A stretch of DNA of 64,000 nucleotides, taken from assembly GCF_036634175.1 (NCBI RefSeq), contig NZ_JAZIFX010000001.1, positions 6,510,001-6,574,000 on the forward strand, given 5' to 3'. Position numbers and translations under genes: made by a program. Position 1 is the first letter of the stretch. The number at the start of each line of letters is the position of its first letter. This document shows positions 43,109-52,137 of this stretch, piece by piece. The notes under the pieces are model-generated. The model saw only the letters and a program-made list of their open reading frames with translations, ran no database searches and was not told the DNA's origin. This DNA is from Streptomyces sp. P9-A2 (GTDB lineage Bacteria > Actinomycetota > Actinomycetes > Streptomycetales > Streptomycetaceae).

Positions 43109-45649
43109 ATGTCATCGCCCCGGCGAATCAAAGCCCTTGTCATCGGTGCCGGTATCGGCGGTCTGACGTGCGCCGTCGCACTCAGGCGCGTCGGTATCGA
43201 CGTCGAGGTGTACGAGCGTGCCACCGAACTGCGCGAAGCGGGCTCCGGTCTGTCGGTCATGAGCAACGCCGTCACCGCCCTGGCCGCCTTCGGTATCGAC
43301 CTCGGCCTGGACAAGCGCGGCCAGGCCGTGGAGTCGTTCAGGATCATGGACCGGCGTGGCCGGAGGATCAGAGACCTGCCGTTCGAGGAAGCCTCCCGTC
43401 AGGCGGGCGCGCCCAGCTTCTGCCTGAGCCGCGCGGACCTCCAGGAGGCCCTGCTGACGGAGGCCGCAGACTGCCCGATCCGCCTGGGAGCGACGGCAGT
43501 CGGCTTCGAGGCCGCCGACACGGGCGTCACCGTCCGCTTCGCGGACGGCCGTTCGGCGAGCGGGGACATCCTGATCGGCGCCGACGGCTTCCACTCGGCC
43601 GTACGGCACCACCTCGTCGGCCCCGAGACATCACGGGACAGCGGTTACGGTTTCGGGCTCGGCATCGTCCCCTTCCACCACCCGCGCCTCCCCTCGGGCG
43701 GAGTGCGGCACTACTGGGGCAGCGGACAGCGTTTCGGCCTCATCGACATCGGCCACGGTCGCTGCTACTGGTGGGCGACCACGCCCCTGCCCGCCGACGC
43801 ACCCGCCCGGGACCGTGTCAAGGACACCCTCACGCAGGCGTACGCGGGATGGGCCGAGGAGGTACGGGCGGTGATCGAGGCCACACCGCGGGAGGACATC
43901 CTCACCGTGCCCTCCCGCGACCGCGACTTCCTGGAACGCTGGGGGGACGGTCCCATCACCCTTCTCGGTGATGCCGCCCACCCCATGCTGACCACCCTCG
44001 CCCAGGGGGCGGGCACGGCCATCGAGGACGCCGTCGTCCTGGCCCGCACGCTCGCCGAGCGCGCGAGGGACGACGACCTGACACCGGCCCTGCGCGCCTA
44101 CGAAGAACGACGCCGGGACCGCACCAGGGCCCTGGTGGACGGGTCCCGCGCGATGAGTGACCTGACCCACGGCGCCGGCCCTCGTCGGCGGCTGGTCCGG
44201 GACGCCTACTTCCGGCTGGTGCCACGCTTCCTCCTCCTTCGGCAGACCGCGCAGGCCCTCGCCTTCCCGGACGGTCCGGCCGCCGCACCCCACCTTGTCC
44301 AGCGCGAACTCAGCCCCTTGGAACGCCTGTACTGGATCGCCGACCAGACCTCACCCCTCAACGTCATCGCCCGGGCCCGCGTCCATGGACACCTGCCGAC
44401 GGCGTCGCACCGCCGCGCCCTGGACGCTCTACAGGTCCGGCACCCCTTGCTGCGTGTCGCGATCACCGACGACGGCACGGGAGCGCACCCCGCCTTCACG
44501 CCGCTGGACGGGCGACCGGTCCCGCTCCGCCATGTCACCGTGCCGCCCGACGATCCCGCAGCCGACACCTGGTGGGAGCACGAGGTCAACGACCGTGAAC
44601 TGGCCGAGAGCATCGAATGGTCCGCCGGGCCGCTGCTGCGCACAGTGGTGATCAGCTCGGGAGGATCGGGCGGCGAGGACGAGGGGAACGTCCACGACCT
44701 GCTGTTGACGGCATCGCACGTCATCGCCGACGGCAAGACGTGCCTGTCCCTGCTTCGGGAATGGATCGAACTCGTTTCGGAATCGGCCTCCGGTACGCCG
44801 CTTCGCGTCACGTCGCTGCGAGCACGGCCGGCGACGGAGGACCTGCTCCCGCCTCGCCACCGGGGCGCGGCAGGTGTCGCCGGACTCAGGGCCATGATGC
44901 TGCGCGACCAGCAGGCGGCGCGGCGGCGCCCCACACAGCGGGTCGTCCCCAGCCGGCAGGTCCCGTTCGGGCAGCGGCGTACCCGGATGGAGCACCGGCT
45001 CCTCACCGCCGACCAGCTGGATCTGCTGGTGCGGGCTGCCAAGCGCCACGGCACCACGGTCCATGGCGCCCTGGCCGCCGCGATGGTGACGGCTGTCGCC
45101 CATGACGCGGGAACCACCACGACCACGCGTTTCTCGATCGGCTCGCCGGTCGACTTCCGTGGTGATCTCGAACCGCCCGTCGCCCACGACGAGGTCGGCA
45201 CCTATGTGGCCACGGTTCCCTCCCTCGTCTGCCACGAGCACGACCGGCCGTTGTGGCCCATGGCCCGGGAGATCAGCCAGGACCTGGTGCGACGCCGGAG
45301 ACGCCAGGACCACCTGGCCATGCTCAGCCTGCCGCGCCGGGCAGGGCCGAAGTCGCCTGCGGACAGCGAGTCGTTCATGCGGTTCATGGACGAGAAGGGG
45401 CCGATCAACCTGTGCCTCTCCAACGTCGGCCGTTACGAGTTCCCCGGCCGGGTGGGCCCGTGGCATGTCAGCGACGCCCAGTTCATCACGGGCGTCTCGG
45501 TCATGGGCGCCATCGTGGCGACAGCCACCACCAGCCATGACCAACTCGCCTGGAACTTCAGCTACGTCGAGGGCGTCGTCCCGACACCGCGTGCACGGCG
45601 CATCGCCGACGACTCCGTACACACCCTGCTGTCCGCGCTCTCCGAGTGA
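43109..45649 (+). CDS. FAD-dependent monooxygenase fused to PapA/condensation-like acyltransferase
   Basis: 846 residues from ATG 43109, four bases after the NRPS stop. Residues ~8-375 are a group A flavoprotein monooxygenase: GAGIGGLTCAVALRR (FAD), GADG near 165, and GDAAHPMLTTLAQGAG near 287. Residues ~395-840 are a chloramphenicol-acetyltransferase-like fold: LSPLERLYWI opening, HPLLRVAI, the catalytic HVIADG near 537 (second His, Asp and Gly kept) and NVGRYEFPG, as in phthiocerol dimycocerosyl transferases and alcohol acetyltransferases. One protein may thus hydroxylate a scaffold and then acylate it. The fusion is unusual. Confidence 0.9.
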   Translation: MSSPRRIKALVIGAGIGGLTCAVALRRVGIDVEVYERATELREAGSGLSVMSNAVTALAAFGIDLGLDKRGQAVESFRIMDRRGRRIRDLPFEEASRQAGAPSFCLSRADLQEALLTEAADCPIRLGATAVGFEAADTGVTVRFADGRSASGDILIGADGFHSAVRHHLVGPETSRDSGYGFGLGIVPFHHPRLPSGGVRHYWGSGQRFGLIDIGHGRCYWWATTPLPADAPARDRVKDTLTQAYAGWAEEVRAVIEATPREDILTVPSRDRDFLERWGDGPITLLGDAAHPMLTTLAQGAGTAIEDAVVLARTLAERARDDDLTPALRAYEERRRDRTRALVDGSRAMSDLTHGAGPRRRLVRDAYFRLVPRFLLLRQTAQALAFPDGPAAAPHLVQRELSPLERLYWIADQTSPLNVIARARVHGHLPTASHRRALDALQVRHPLLRVAITDDGTGAHPAFTPLDGRPVPLRHVTVPPDDPAADTWWEHEVNDRELAESIEWSAGPLLRTVVISSGGSGGEDEGNVHDLLLTASHVIADGKTCLSLLREWIELVSESASGTPLRVTSLRARPATEDLLPPRHRGAAGVAGLRAMMLRDQQAARRRPTQRVVPSRQVPFGQRRTRMEHRLLTADQLDLLVRAAKRHGTTVHGALAAAMVTAVAHDAGTTTTTRFSIGSPVDFRGDLEPPVAHDEVGTYVATVPSLVCHEHDRPLWPMAREISQDLVRRRRRQDHLAMLSLPRRAGPKSPADSESFMRFMDEKGPINLCLSNVGRYEFPGRVGPWHVSDAQFITGVSVMGAIVATATTSHDQLAWNFSYVEGVVPTPRARRIADDSVHTLLSALSE

Positions 45650-45715
45650 CCGGTCGAGCTCGTTGCGCACCCCCCTTTTCCTGACCGCCCCTCCTATCGA
45701 AAGGCCCACGCTGCG

Positions 45716-46549
45716 ATGACCGCTGCACCGATCCGGACGCTGACCCGGCGCCGTACCCTCACCGCCGGTGAGAGCGGCTCTCTGTGGGCAGCCAGCCCCT
45801 CGTGCGGCATCCTCGAATTCCGCGGCACACGTCTGCGGCTCACGGTGGACGACCCCGCCGAGGTTCTGTTCCCGACCGACTGCGGGCTGAGCCTGATCGC
45901 CGCTCTCGACGGCGGCGAAGGTCCCGACCTGAAGGGCGTCAACGCCCTGGACATCGGTTCCGGTTCCGGTCTCTACAGCGTCGCCCTGCTCGCGGCCGGT
46001 GCCGAGCGGGTCACCGCTCTGGACATCAATCCCGCCTCCGCCGCCCAGACCGCGGCGAACGTGGTGGCCAACGGTCTCGACACCACGCGTCTGACCTGTG
46101 TCACCTCACCGCTGGCGGAGTACACACCCGACGAACGCTTCGACCTGGTGATCACCAATCCGCCGCACCTTCCCCATGACCCGAGTTATGCGAGGGCTGA
46201 CGGGCTGGAAACCGCTCTCGTCGCCCGGAGGGGCGGCCGAGCGGTGTACGACGACGTCGTCGAGCGTATGGACGCGCTCCTTGCGCCGGGTGGCACCCTG
46301 CTCATGGCGCATTCCTCGCTCTCCGACATCCCGAGGACCGTCGCGGAACTCACCGCGCGCGGTTACGAGAGCGACACGCTCGAAATCTTCGAGATGGACA
46401 TTCCGCTCCTGGCGTATGCCGAGCACATGGACACCATGCTGAGCCTGCTGAAGGAGCGGCGAGCAGCGGGCCGCGCTGAATTCGACGGCACGCGCTTCAC
46501 GGTGCACGCCCTGATGTTCCGACGCCCCTGGGACGCCCCTCACCGCTGA
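45716..46549 (+). CDS. SAM-dependent methyltransferase with NPPH motif
   Basis: 277 residues from ATG 45716. Motif I is ALDIGSGSGLYSVALLAAGA, followed by ALDINPASAAQTAANV and the catalytic VITNPPHLPHDP. The N-P-P-H/Y motif is typical of PrmC/RsmC-like enzymes that methylate planar nitrogens, such as amide or aromatic amine N. The N-terminal ~60 residues are extra. It is the last gene of the plus-strand biosynthetic unit, 66 bp after the FAD fusion, so N-methylation of the product is likely (inference). Confidence 0.85.
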   Translation: MTAAPIRTLTRRRTLTAGESGSLWAASPSCGILEFRGTRLRLTVDDPAEVLFPTDCGLSLIAALDGGEGPDLKGVNALDIGSGSGLYSVALLAAGAERVTALDINPASAAQTAANVVANGLDTTRLTCVTSPLAEYTPDERFDLVITNPPHLPHDPSYARADGLETALVARRGGRAVYDDVVERMDALLAPGGTLLMAHSSLSDIPRTVAELTARGYESDTLEIFEMDIPLLAYAEHMDTMLSLLKERRAAGRAEFDGTRFTVHALMFRRPWDAPHR

Positions 46550-46578
46550 CGCCTTCTCGGCACCGTCCGACGAGCCGT

Positions 46579-46609
46579 ACGGACCCGCCGTGTTCCCCGG
46601 CGGGTCCGT
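46579..46609. terminator. Bidirectional hairpin between convergent units
   Basis: ACGGACCCGCCG pairs perfectly with CGGCGGGTCCGT around a 7-base loop. It lies between the plus-strand NRPS operon and the minus-strand KAS III/ACP pair. Confidence 0.75.
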
Positions 46610-46742
46610 GTGACCAGGTCAGGCTGCCGGATTCCGCGGCGCATGCCCGCACCGCCGCGGGCCGCTGTCCCGGCCTGCGGGACGCCGTGCAACTCGGCAC
46701 CGCGGCGGGCGCGGTCCGTCCTCGCCCGCGAGTCGCGGAGTC

Positions 46743-46976
46743 TCAGACCGACGCGCCGGCCTTGTCCTGCATCAACCGCGCGATGTCGGCCAGAGTGGCT
46801 GCGTCCGCCAATTCGTCGTGGTCGATCACGAGCCCGGGGTCCTTTTCCAGCACGAGGGACAGCTCCACCACGAACAGCGAGTCCAGGCCGAGCGCTGCCG
46901 GTGTGGCTTCGGGGGAGACCAGCTCGGGCCGCACCTGGAATGTGTCGGTCAGGACGTTGACCAGAATGTCGTACAC
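46743..46976 (-). CDS. Acyl carrier protein
   Basis: 77 residues from GTG 46976 with CCGGAGAAA upstream. Helix 2 carries the phosphopantetheine Ser in LGLDSLFVVELSLVLEKD; the rest (ILVNVLTDTFQVRPELV and TLADIARLMQDKAG) follows the four-helix ACP pattern. The start lies inside the end of the KAS III gene (28-bp overlap), so they are translationally coupled. Discrete ACP plus KAS III pairs load or make unusual acyl starters. Confidence 0.9.
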   Translation of the reverse strand: MYDILVNVLTDTFQVRPELVSPEATPAALGLDSLFVVELSLVLEKDPGLVIDHDELADAATLADIARLMQDKAGASV

Positions 46977-48007
46977 GTTGTTTCTCCGGAGTGGGTCAGT
47001 GCTGAAGGGGTGAGGTGCGGCCACACGAGAGTGGTGGCGCCCCAGGTCAGGCCGCCGCCGAAAGCTGTCAGCAGGACGCGATGTCCGGGCTGGAGGTCTC
47101 CTGCGCGGCGGGCGTGGTCGAGCAGGATCGGAATGGACGCGGCCGAGGTGTTGCCGACATGCTCGATATTGGCCAGCGCACGGTCCGCCGCCATACTCAA
47201 CCGTTCGGCGAGTATGGCGGTGATCCGTGCGTTCGCCTGGTGGGGGACGATCCGGTCCACGTCCTGCGGCTTCCACCCGGCGGCGTCCAGAGCCACGCGG
47301 GAGGCGGAAGCCATGTGCTCCACGGCCCGCCGGAACACCTCCCGCCCCTGCAGACGTAGATACGGATCCGCCGGGACGGCGCGTGCCGCCGAGCGTTCCT
47401 CGGTCCCGCCGCCGCGTAGGGTGATCAGGTCCCTGCCACCGCCATCGCTGTCCAGCACGCAGCGTCCCAGGGCGCCGGGTTCCTCGCGGTGACCCGAACG
47501 CAGGACGACAGCGCCGGCGCCGTCGCCGAAGAGCATGCTCGTGGGGTCGTCCGGCGCGACGCTCAGCGACAGCGCATCAGTACCGATCACCAGAGCGGAG
47601 TCGGCGGTGCCAGCGGCGATCAGGCCCTGCGCGACACCCAGGGCATAGACGAAGCCTGCGCACACGGCCTGGACGTCCAGCGCGGCCGCACCGGCCAGTC
47701 CCAGCCGTGAGGCGACGCGCGGAGCGGTGCCGGGGCACGGCCTGTCCGGCGACGTGGTCGCGACGACCACGGCTGCGACATCGCCGGCCGCGGCCTCGGC
47801 CAGCGCCTCGCGACCGGCCGCGACCGCTAGATCCCCGCTGGTGGTACCCGGCTCGACGACGTGCCGGAACCGGATGCCGGAACGCTGGAACATCCATTCG
47901 GGTGACCTGCCCAGACGCTCGGCCAGCTCCTCATTGGCGACCCGACGGGACGGCAGACACGATCCGACGCCCACCAAGACGGACGCCGGGACTCCTTGAT
48001 CCCTCAC
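46949..48007 (-). CDS. KAS III (FabH-like) ketosynthase/acyltransferase
   Basis: 352 residues if started at GTG 48007 (GGAGAA close by); a TTG or GTG about 12 codons later is also possible. The full catalytic triad is present: Cys in DVQAVCAGFVYAL (~113), His in VPHQANARI (~254) and Asn in HVGNTSAAS (~287). The DAGxGA region FGDGAGAVVL is also typical. Such enzymes condense acyl-CoA with malonyl-ACP or transfer acyl groups. Paired with its own ACP and facing the NRPS cluster, it may make the acyl group used by the starter C domain or by the acyltransferase half of the FAD fusion (inference). Confidence 0.92.
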   Translation of the reverse strand: MRDQGVPASVLVGVGSCLPSRRVANEELAERLGRSPEWMFQRSGIRFRHVVEPGTTSGDLAVAAGREALAEAAAGDVAAVVVATTSPDRPCPGTAPRVASRLGLAGAAALDVQAVCAGFVYALGVAQGLIAAGTADSALVIGTDALSLSVAPDDPTSMLFGDGAGAVVLRSGHREEPGALGRCVLDSDGGGRDLITLRGGGTEERSAARAVPADPYLRLQGREVFRRAVEHMASASRVALDAAGWKPQDVDRIVPHQANARITAILAERLSMAADRALANIEHVGNTSAASIPILLDHARRAGDLQPGHRVLLTAFGGGLTWGATTLVWPHLTPSALTHSGETTCTTFWSTS

Positions 48008-48427
48008 TTCTCCACCCTCGACGTCACGGCTCGCCCTCACGTCATCCCGCCCGACTGCCGACGCAGACACAGCGGAACGCTGCGCCGACACTGGACTGGC
48101 AGCATTCTGTGCGACTACACGCACACGCGGGGTCTCATGTGGCTCAGTCGTACCACGCCGACCATCCCGGCGGACCGAGCGACCCGCTGCCTCGACCGGC
48201 AGGTTCACCGAGCCGCGCGGCGAGTTGGAGGCGATGGACAGGGCGTTTTTCGTGAGTGGCCGGCGGATGCTCGGCGTGCCCCTCCCTGGCGAGCCATGCA
48301 TGACGACCGCAGGCATCATCGGCCGGACTGCCTTTCTGCCCTGCTCGTCGCCGACGATCGGCTGCGACGACGCTTCACGCCACGGATCCGTGCTGCGCAC
48401 GTGTACGCCGTGCATGTCCCCTCAGCG
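48008..48427. other. Upstream region of KAS III, no gene
   Basis: 420 bp; neither strand gives a recognisable protein. It probably contains the promoter of the KAS III/ACP unit. Confidence 0.3.
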
Positions 48428-48429
48428 AT

Positions 48430-49004
48430 GAGCCGTTACAACTGTCGATCTTGACGCTCCGGCGACCACGAGCCATGCCTCCGACGCAGGAGAACGGCTC
48501 CCGATCGAGATGCCGTGGAGCCCCAGGTTCGACCTGATCTTCGACGACGATGCCCCAGGTTCCTTCCCGCACCGCGCGCTGCGTCGCGACTGGCAGGCCG
48601 ACGGCATCGGGCTCGACCAGGTCGCCGTGGAGCACGCCCCCAACAGCACATCGGAGATCGGGCTCGGCGGGAGCTACGACGTGCCGTCGTTCGAGTTCGC
48701 TGCCAGGTTCGGCCTACGCCAACTTCCGGGCACCACGAACCTCGTGGGCCTGGACGGTCGGCGCGCCTCCGCAGTCTTCCGCGCGGACAGACCCTGGCGC
48801 GGCCACCTACTCTTCCTGCGCCGTGATCTCGTCGAGGGTTTCGCCGGTGATCGTCGGATCATGCAAGTGGCCTGGGGCGAGCGAGAGGTGGCCGTCGACT
48901 GGCACTCTGTTCCTTCCCGGGTACGCGCGGCGCAGCGCAGCCACGCGAACGTGTGGTGTCACATCCGGCTGCTCGGGGCGGATCAGAGCAGCGCAGAGAA
49001 CTAA
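48430..49004 (+). pseudogene. Unrecognised protein, apparently lacking its N-terminus
   Basis: After a TGA at ~48428 the frame stays open and looks coding before any ATG; the first ATG is 48510 (MPWSPRFDLIFDDDAPGSF). Downstream strands such as HAPNSTSEIGLGGSYDVPSF, LLFLRRDLVEGFAG and WGEREVAVDWHSVP have the composition of a folded C-terminal domain. I do not know the family. The absence of a start with a ribosome site suggests a 5'-truncated gene; 164 residues would be made from ATG 48510. Confidence 0.45.
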
Positions 49005-49080
49005 CGGGCCGTACGCCGCCAGAGCGCGAGTCCTGGCCGGGCGGCGGCTCCGGCAGATGCACACCGAGGTCTGCCCGGCG

Positions 49081-49100
49081 GGCTTGTCGGCGGACAAGCC
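49081..49100. terminator. Small hairpin between convergent ORFs
   Basis: GGCTTGTC-GGCG-GACAAGCC, a perfect 8-bp stem followed by TGTTTTCCC on the plus strand. Fits a terminator for the truncated ORF (plus) and the toxin gene (minus). Confidence 0.5.
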
Positions 49101-49181
49101 GGCGATCGACTGTTTTCCCGCGTACTCATTCCTTGCGCTCTTGCTCCGATAACTGGCAGATGCGGTCTCACCTGGATGCGA

Positions 49182-49850
49182 TCAGTCGATGTCCGGATCA
49201 TCGGCCTCTTCGAGGAGACGGGCCGCGAGGTCGTCGGCCCACTCCAAGGCCCAGGCGCGGAGTGCGGTGATGGTGGCGTCATTGAGCCCATAGGCGGCGA
49301 AGGCTTCGTCGTCGGTCCACTCGGCGCCCGTGAGGTTCGACTGCAGATCCTCGCGTTCGAAGCGGCCACGAGCGTGCCGACGGCCGAACTCCTCGAGCTC
49401 GGCATTGGTCCAACGGCGGGAGGCCGCGAACACGTCGATCAGATCACGGGGCGCTCCGCGGTCGGCGAGGGCGCGGACCTTGGTCCCGATCACGTCCTCC
49501 TCCGCGAGGACGGGCCCGTACGGGGTCTGGGCGACCGGCCGCCAGAAGATCTCCTTGAGGATGTCGACTTCGCAGTCCTGCCCGGTGGCCGGGTCGGTCA
49601 CGGTGAAGCGGGCGGACAGCGGGGCGGTCTCCAGCGCGTGCACCTTCCAGCCACGGGCTTCCAGGCCGGCGCGGAGCGTGGCGGCGATGTCGACCATGGG
49701 CGCCGGGTTCTCGGTGGCGACATCGGGGTCCTGGCTGGGGCGGTTCACGAGGCGGTGCGCCCGTACGGCATACCCTCAAGTGAGGACCAGGGGATACGGG
49801 GAGCCGAGCGCGATCACATCCGCCAGGAGCCGCGTGTGCAGCTCCGGCAT
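49182..49850 (-). pseudogene. AbiEii/MenT-like nucleotidyltransferase toxin with in-frame stop at codon 25
   Basis: From ATG 49850 the frame reads MPELHTRLLADVIALGSPYP, LVLT, TGA (49778-49776), GYAVRAHRLVNRPSQDPDVAT and on to 49182. In the copy at 28876 the same position is GGG, so the stop replaces the first Gly of the Gly-Gly turn. The rest is complete: NRPSQDPDV with the Asp pair, ATLRAGLEARGW and the VDILKEIFWRP strand. Translation could restart at GTG 49748, giving 188 residues without the first strand. AbiEii/MenT toxins transfer nucleotides to tRNA or other targets. Preceded by its likely antitoxin. Confidence 0.75.
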
Positions 49851-50046
49851 GTCCGTCACGCGGCTGCCCGGGTGCGGGAGGCGAGCTGGGGGAAGGCGTC
49901 TTCCCACACGGTGCGCACGGTGCGGCCGATGAGCGTGCGCAGCACCGGCCACAGCTGGAGGAGCAGGTCCTGGTTGAGGTAGCGGGGCAGGTCGTCGTGC
50001 AGGCCCTCGTGCAGGACGGCGCGATACAGGCCCATGCGCTGGCGCG
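49762..50046. repeat. Duplicated toxin-antitoxin segment, copy 2
   Basis: Nearly identical to 28788-29073 (see there). Here the antitoxin is complete and the toxin is full length apart from one nonsense codon. Confidence 0.85.
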
Positions 50047-50248
50047 GCTTGCCCAGGTCGTACGACGTCATCCCGGACCAGGCCATGTGCAGCGGCAGCT
50101 CCACGACCCCCTGGGTCGGGCCGCGCAACTCGTCCAGTGACTCCGGCAGACGCCGCCGAAATTTCTCGCGGTACAGCGCGAGGTCCTCGACGTCCGCGCC
50201 AGAGAGGCCCGTCGGCGCGGGGGCGGGGTGCTGTGGGCTGGAGGACAT
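49856..50248 (-). CDS. Putative antitoxin partner of the nucleotidyltransferase
   Basis: 130 residues from ATG 50248 (MSSSPQHPAPAPTGLSGADV). It is mostly helical and acidic-basic mixed, with LALYREKFRRRLPESLDELR and GLYRAVLHEGLHDDLPRYLN segments and a basic C-terminus. I recognise no DNA-binding motif with certainty. Its stop is 5 bp before the toxin ATG, the usual antitoxin-first order, and a truncated copy accompanies the truncated toxin at 28.9 kb. The antitoxin role is inferred from position. Confidence 0.6.
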   Translation of the reverse strand: MSSSPQHPAPAPTGLSGADVEDLALYREKFRRRLPESLDELRGPTQGVVELPLHMAWSGMTSYDLGKPRQRMGLYRAVLHEGLHDDLPRYLNQDLLLQLWPVLRTLIGRTVRTVWEDAFPQLASRTRAAA

Positions 50249-50495
50249 GACTTCATTATGACGGCCGGGATGTGGTGCGGGCCATGATGTGCGAGCCGGT
50301 GTCTGGAGTGAGCAGCGCGGACCAGTGCCGGGTGAGCATGGTTGTGGCAGCGTGTTCTGCCCCGAGCAAGAAGCATGGGCTGTCGGTCATGACGCTCTGG
50401 GCGCCCGCACGCGGGGCAGCGAGCCAAGAAAAGGTCCTGACCTGGCCCTTTTCCCGGACTTGCTCCGGCCCACAAGATGACACCTTCGGTCCCGG

Positions 50496-50612
50496 CCAAA
50501 AGTCCCAGAAAAGTCCCAGAGGCGCCGCCACGCCCCCTCCTGCCTCGCGTTCACGTAGGTCAGAAGGTGTGTGACGGCGCCTTTTCTGAGGAACTTCAGA
50601 TGTCCCGGAAGA
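50496..50612 (+). repeat. att-like repeat, copy D (junction with HTH-murA)
   Basis: Left arm CAAAAGTCCCAGAAAAGTCC at 50497, GTCAGAAGGTGTGTGACGGCG, then core TCAGATGTCCCGGAAGA at 50596-50612, which is the stop and last codons (IFRDI) of HTH-murA on the minus strand. To the right is murA coding sequence, unlike copies A-C. This is the expected form of a hybrid site between an element end and a chromosomal attB. Confidence 0.75.
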
Positions 50613-52125
50613 TCTCGATCTGCGCTCCGACCGAGTTGAGGCGTTCGGCCAGATCCTCGTAGCCGCGGTTGATGACGTAGACGTTGCGGAGCACCGACGT
50701 GCCCTCCGCCGCCATCATCGCCAGCAGGACGACCACGGCCGGGCGCAGGGCCGGCGGGCACATCATTTCGGCGGCGCGCCAGCGGGTGGGGCCCTCCACC
50801 AGGACGCGGTGGGGGTCCAGGAGTTGGAGGCGTCCGCCGAGGCGGTTGAGGTCGGTCAGATAGATGGCGCGGTTGTCGTAGACCCAGTCGTGGATCAGGG
50901 TCTGGCCCTGCGCCACCGCCGCGATCGCCGCGAAGAACGGGACGTTGTCGATGTTCAGGCCGGGGAACGGCATCGGGTGGATCTTGTCGATCGGCGCCTC
51001 CAGCTTGGAGGGCCGGACGGTGAGGTCGACCAGCCGGGTGCGGCCGTTGTCCGCGACGTACTCGGGGGTGCGGTCGTGGTCGAGGCCCATCTCCTCCAGG
51101 ACCGCGAGCTCGATCTCCAGGAACTCGATCGGTACCCGGCGCACCGTCAGTTCGGACTCCGTGACGACGGCCGCGGCGAGCAGGCTCATCGCCTCGACCG
51201 GGTCCTCGGAGGGGAAGTAGTCCACATCGACGTCGATGGTGTGCATGCCGTGCACGGTGAGCGTGGTGGTGCCGATGCCCTCGACCTTGACGCCCAGGGC
51301 CTCCAGGAAGAAGCACAGGTCCTGGACCATGTAGTTGGACGAGGCGTTGCGGATGACGGTGACGCCGTCGTGCCGGGCCGCGGCCAGCAGCGCGTTCTCG
51401 GTGACCGTGTCCCCGCGTTCGGTCAGCACGATCGGGCGGTCGGGGCTGACGGAGCGGTCCACCACCGCGTGGTACTGGCCCTCCGTCGCGGCGATCTCCA
51501 GGCCGAACCGGCGCAGCGCGATCATGTGCGGCTCGACGGTGCGCGTACCGAGGTCGCAGCCGCCGGCGTACGGCAGCATGAAGCGGTCCGTGCGGTGCAG
51601 CAGCGGCCCGAGGAACATGATGATGGAGCGGGTGCGGCGGGCCGCGTCCGCGTCGATGGACTCGAGGTCCAGCGTGGCGGGCGGCACGATCTCCAGGTCG
51701 ACGCCCTCGTTGATCCACCGGGTGCGGACGCCGATCGAGCCCAGCACCTCCAGGAGGCGGTACACCTCCTCGATGCGGGCGACGCGGCGCAGCACTGTGC
51801 GGCCCTTGTTGAGCAGCGAGGCGCACAGCAGTGCCACGCACGCGTTCTTGCTCGTCTTCACGTCGATGGCGCCCGAGAGGCGGCGGCCGCCGACGACCCG
51901 CAGGTGCATGGGGCCGGCGTAGCCGAGAGAGACAATCTCGCTGTCGAGCGCCTCACCGATGCGAGCGATCATCTCAAGGCTGATGTTCTGGTTGCCGCGT
52001 TCGATGCGGTTGACGGCACTCTGGCTGGTGGCGAGTGCCTCCGCCAGCTGCGCCTGTGTCCAGCCGCGGTGTTGCCGGGCGTCACGGATGAGCTTACCGA
52101 TGCGTACGAGGTAGTCGTCTGACAT
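50596..52125 (-). CDS. murA: UDP-GlcNAc 1-carboxyvinyltransferase (MurA-type) with N-terminal XRE HTH domain
   Basis: 509 residues from ATG 52125. Residues ~5-62 form an XRE helix-turn-helix (GWTQAQLAEALATSQSAVNRI). Residues ~75-509 are an EPSP-synthase/MurA fold: GGRRLSGAIDVKTSKNAC, AGGCDLGTRTVEPH with the PEP-binding Cys near 190, and PGLNIDNVPFF. MurA adds enolpyruvate to UDP-GlcNAc in peptidoglycan synthesis. This is the second MurA of Streptomyces, which lies beside aconitase in S. coelicolor as here (SCO5998/SCO5999, from memory). The HTH and the palindrome at its start suggest autoregulation. Its last 17 bp serve as the att core. Confidence 0.92.
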   Translation of the reverse strand: MSDDYLVRIGKLIRDARQHRGWTQAQLAEALATSQSAVNRIERGNQNISLEMIARIGEALDSEIVSLGYAGPMHLRVVGGRRLSGAIDVKTSKNACVALLCASLLNKGRTVLRRVARIEEVYRLLEVLGSIGVRTRWINEGVDLEIVPPATLDLESIDADAARRTRSIIMFLGPLLHRTDRFMLPYAGGCDLGTRTVEPHMIALRRFGLEIAATEGQYHAVVDRSVSPDRPIVLTERGDTVTENALLAAARHDGVTVIRNASSNYMVQDLCFFLEALGVKVEGIGTTTLTVHGMHTIDVDVDYFPSEDPVEAMSLLAAAVVTESELTVRRVPIEFLEIELAVLEEMGLDHDRTPEYVADNGRTRLVDLTVRPSKLEAPIDKIHPMPFPGLNIDNVPFFAAIAAVAQGQTLIHDWVYDNRAIYLTDLNRLGGRLQLLDPHRVLVEGPTRWRAAEMMCPPALRPAVVVLLAMMAAEGTSVLRNVYVINRGYEDLAERLNSVGAQIEIFRDI

Positions 52126-52137
52126 GAGACTGAGGCT

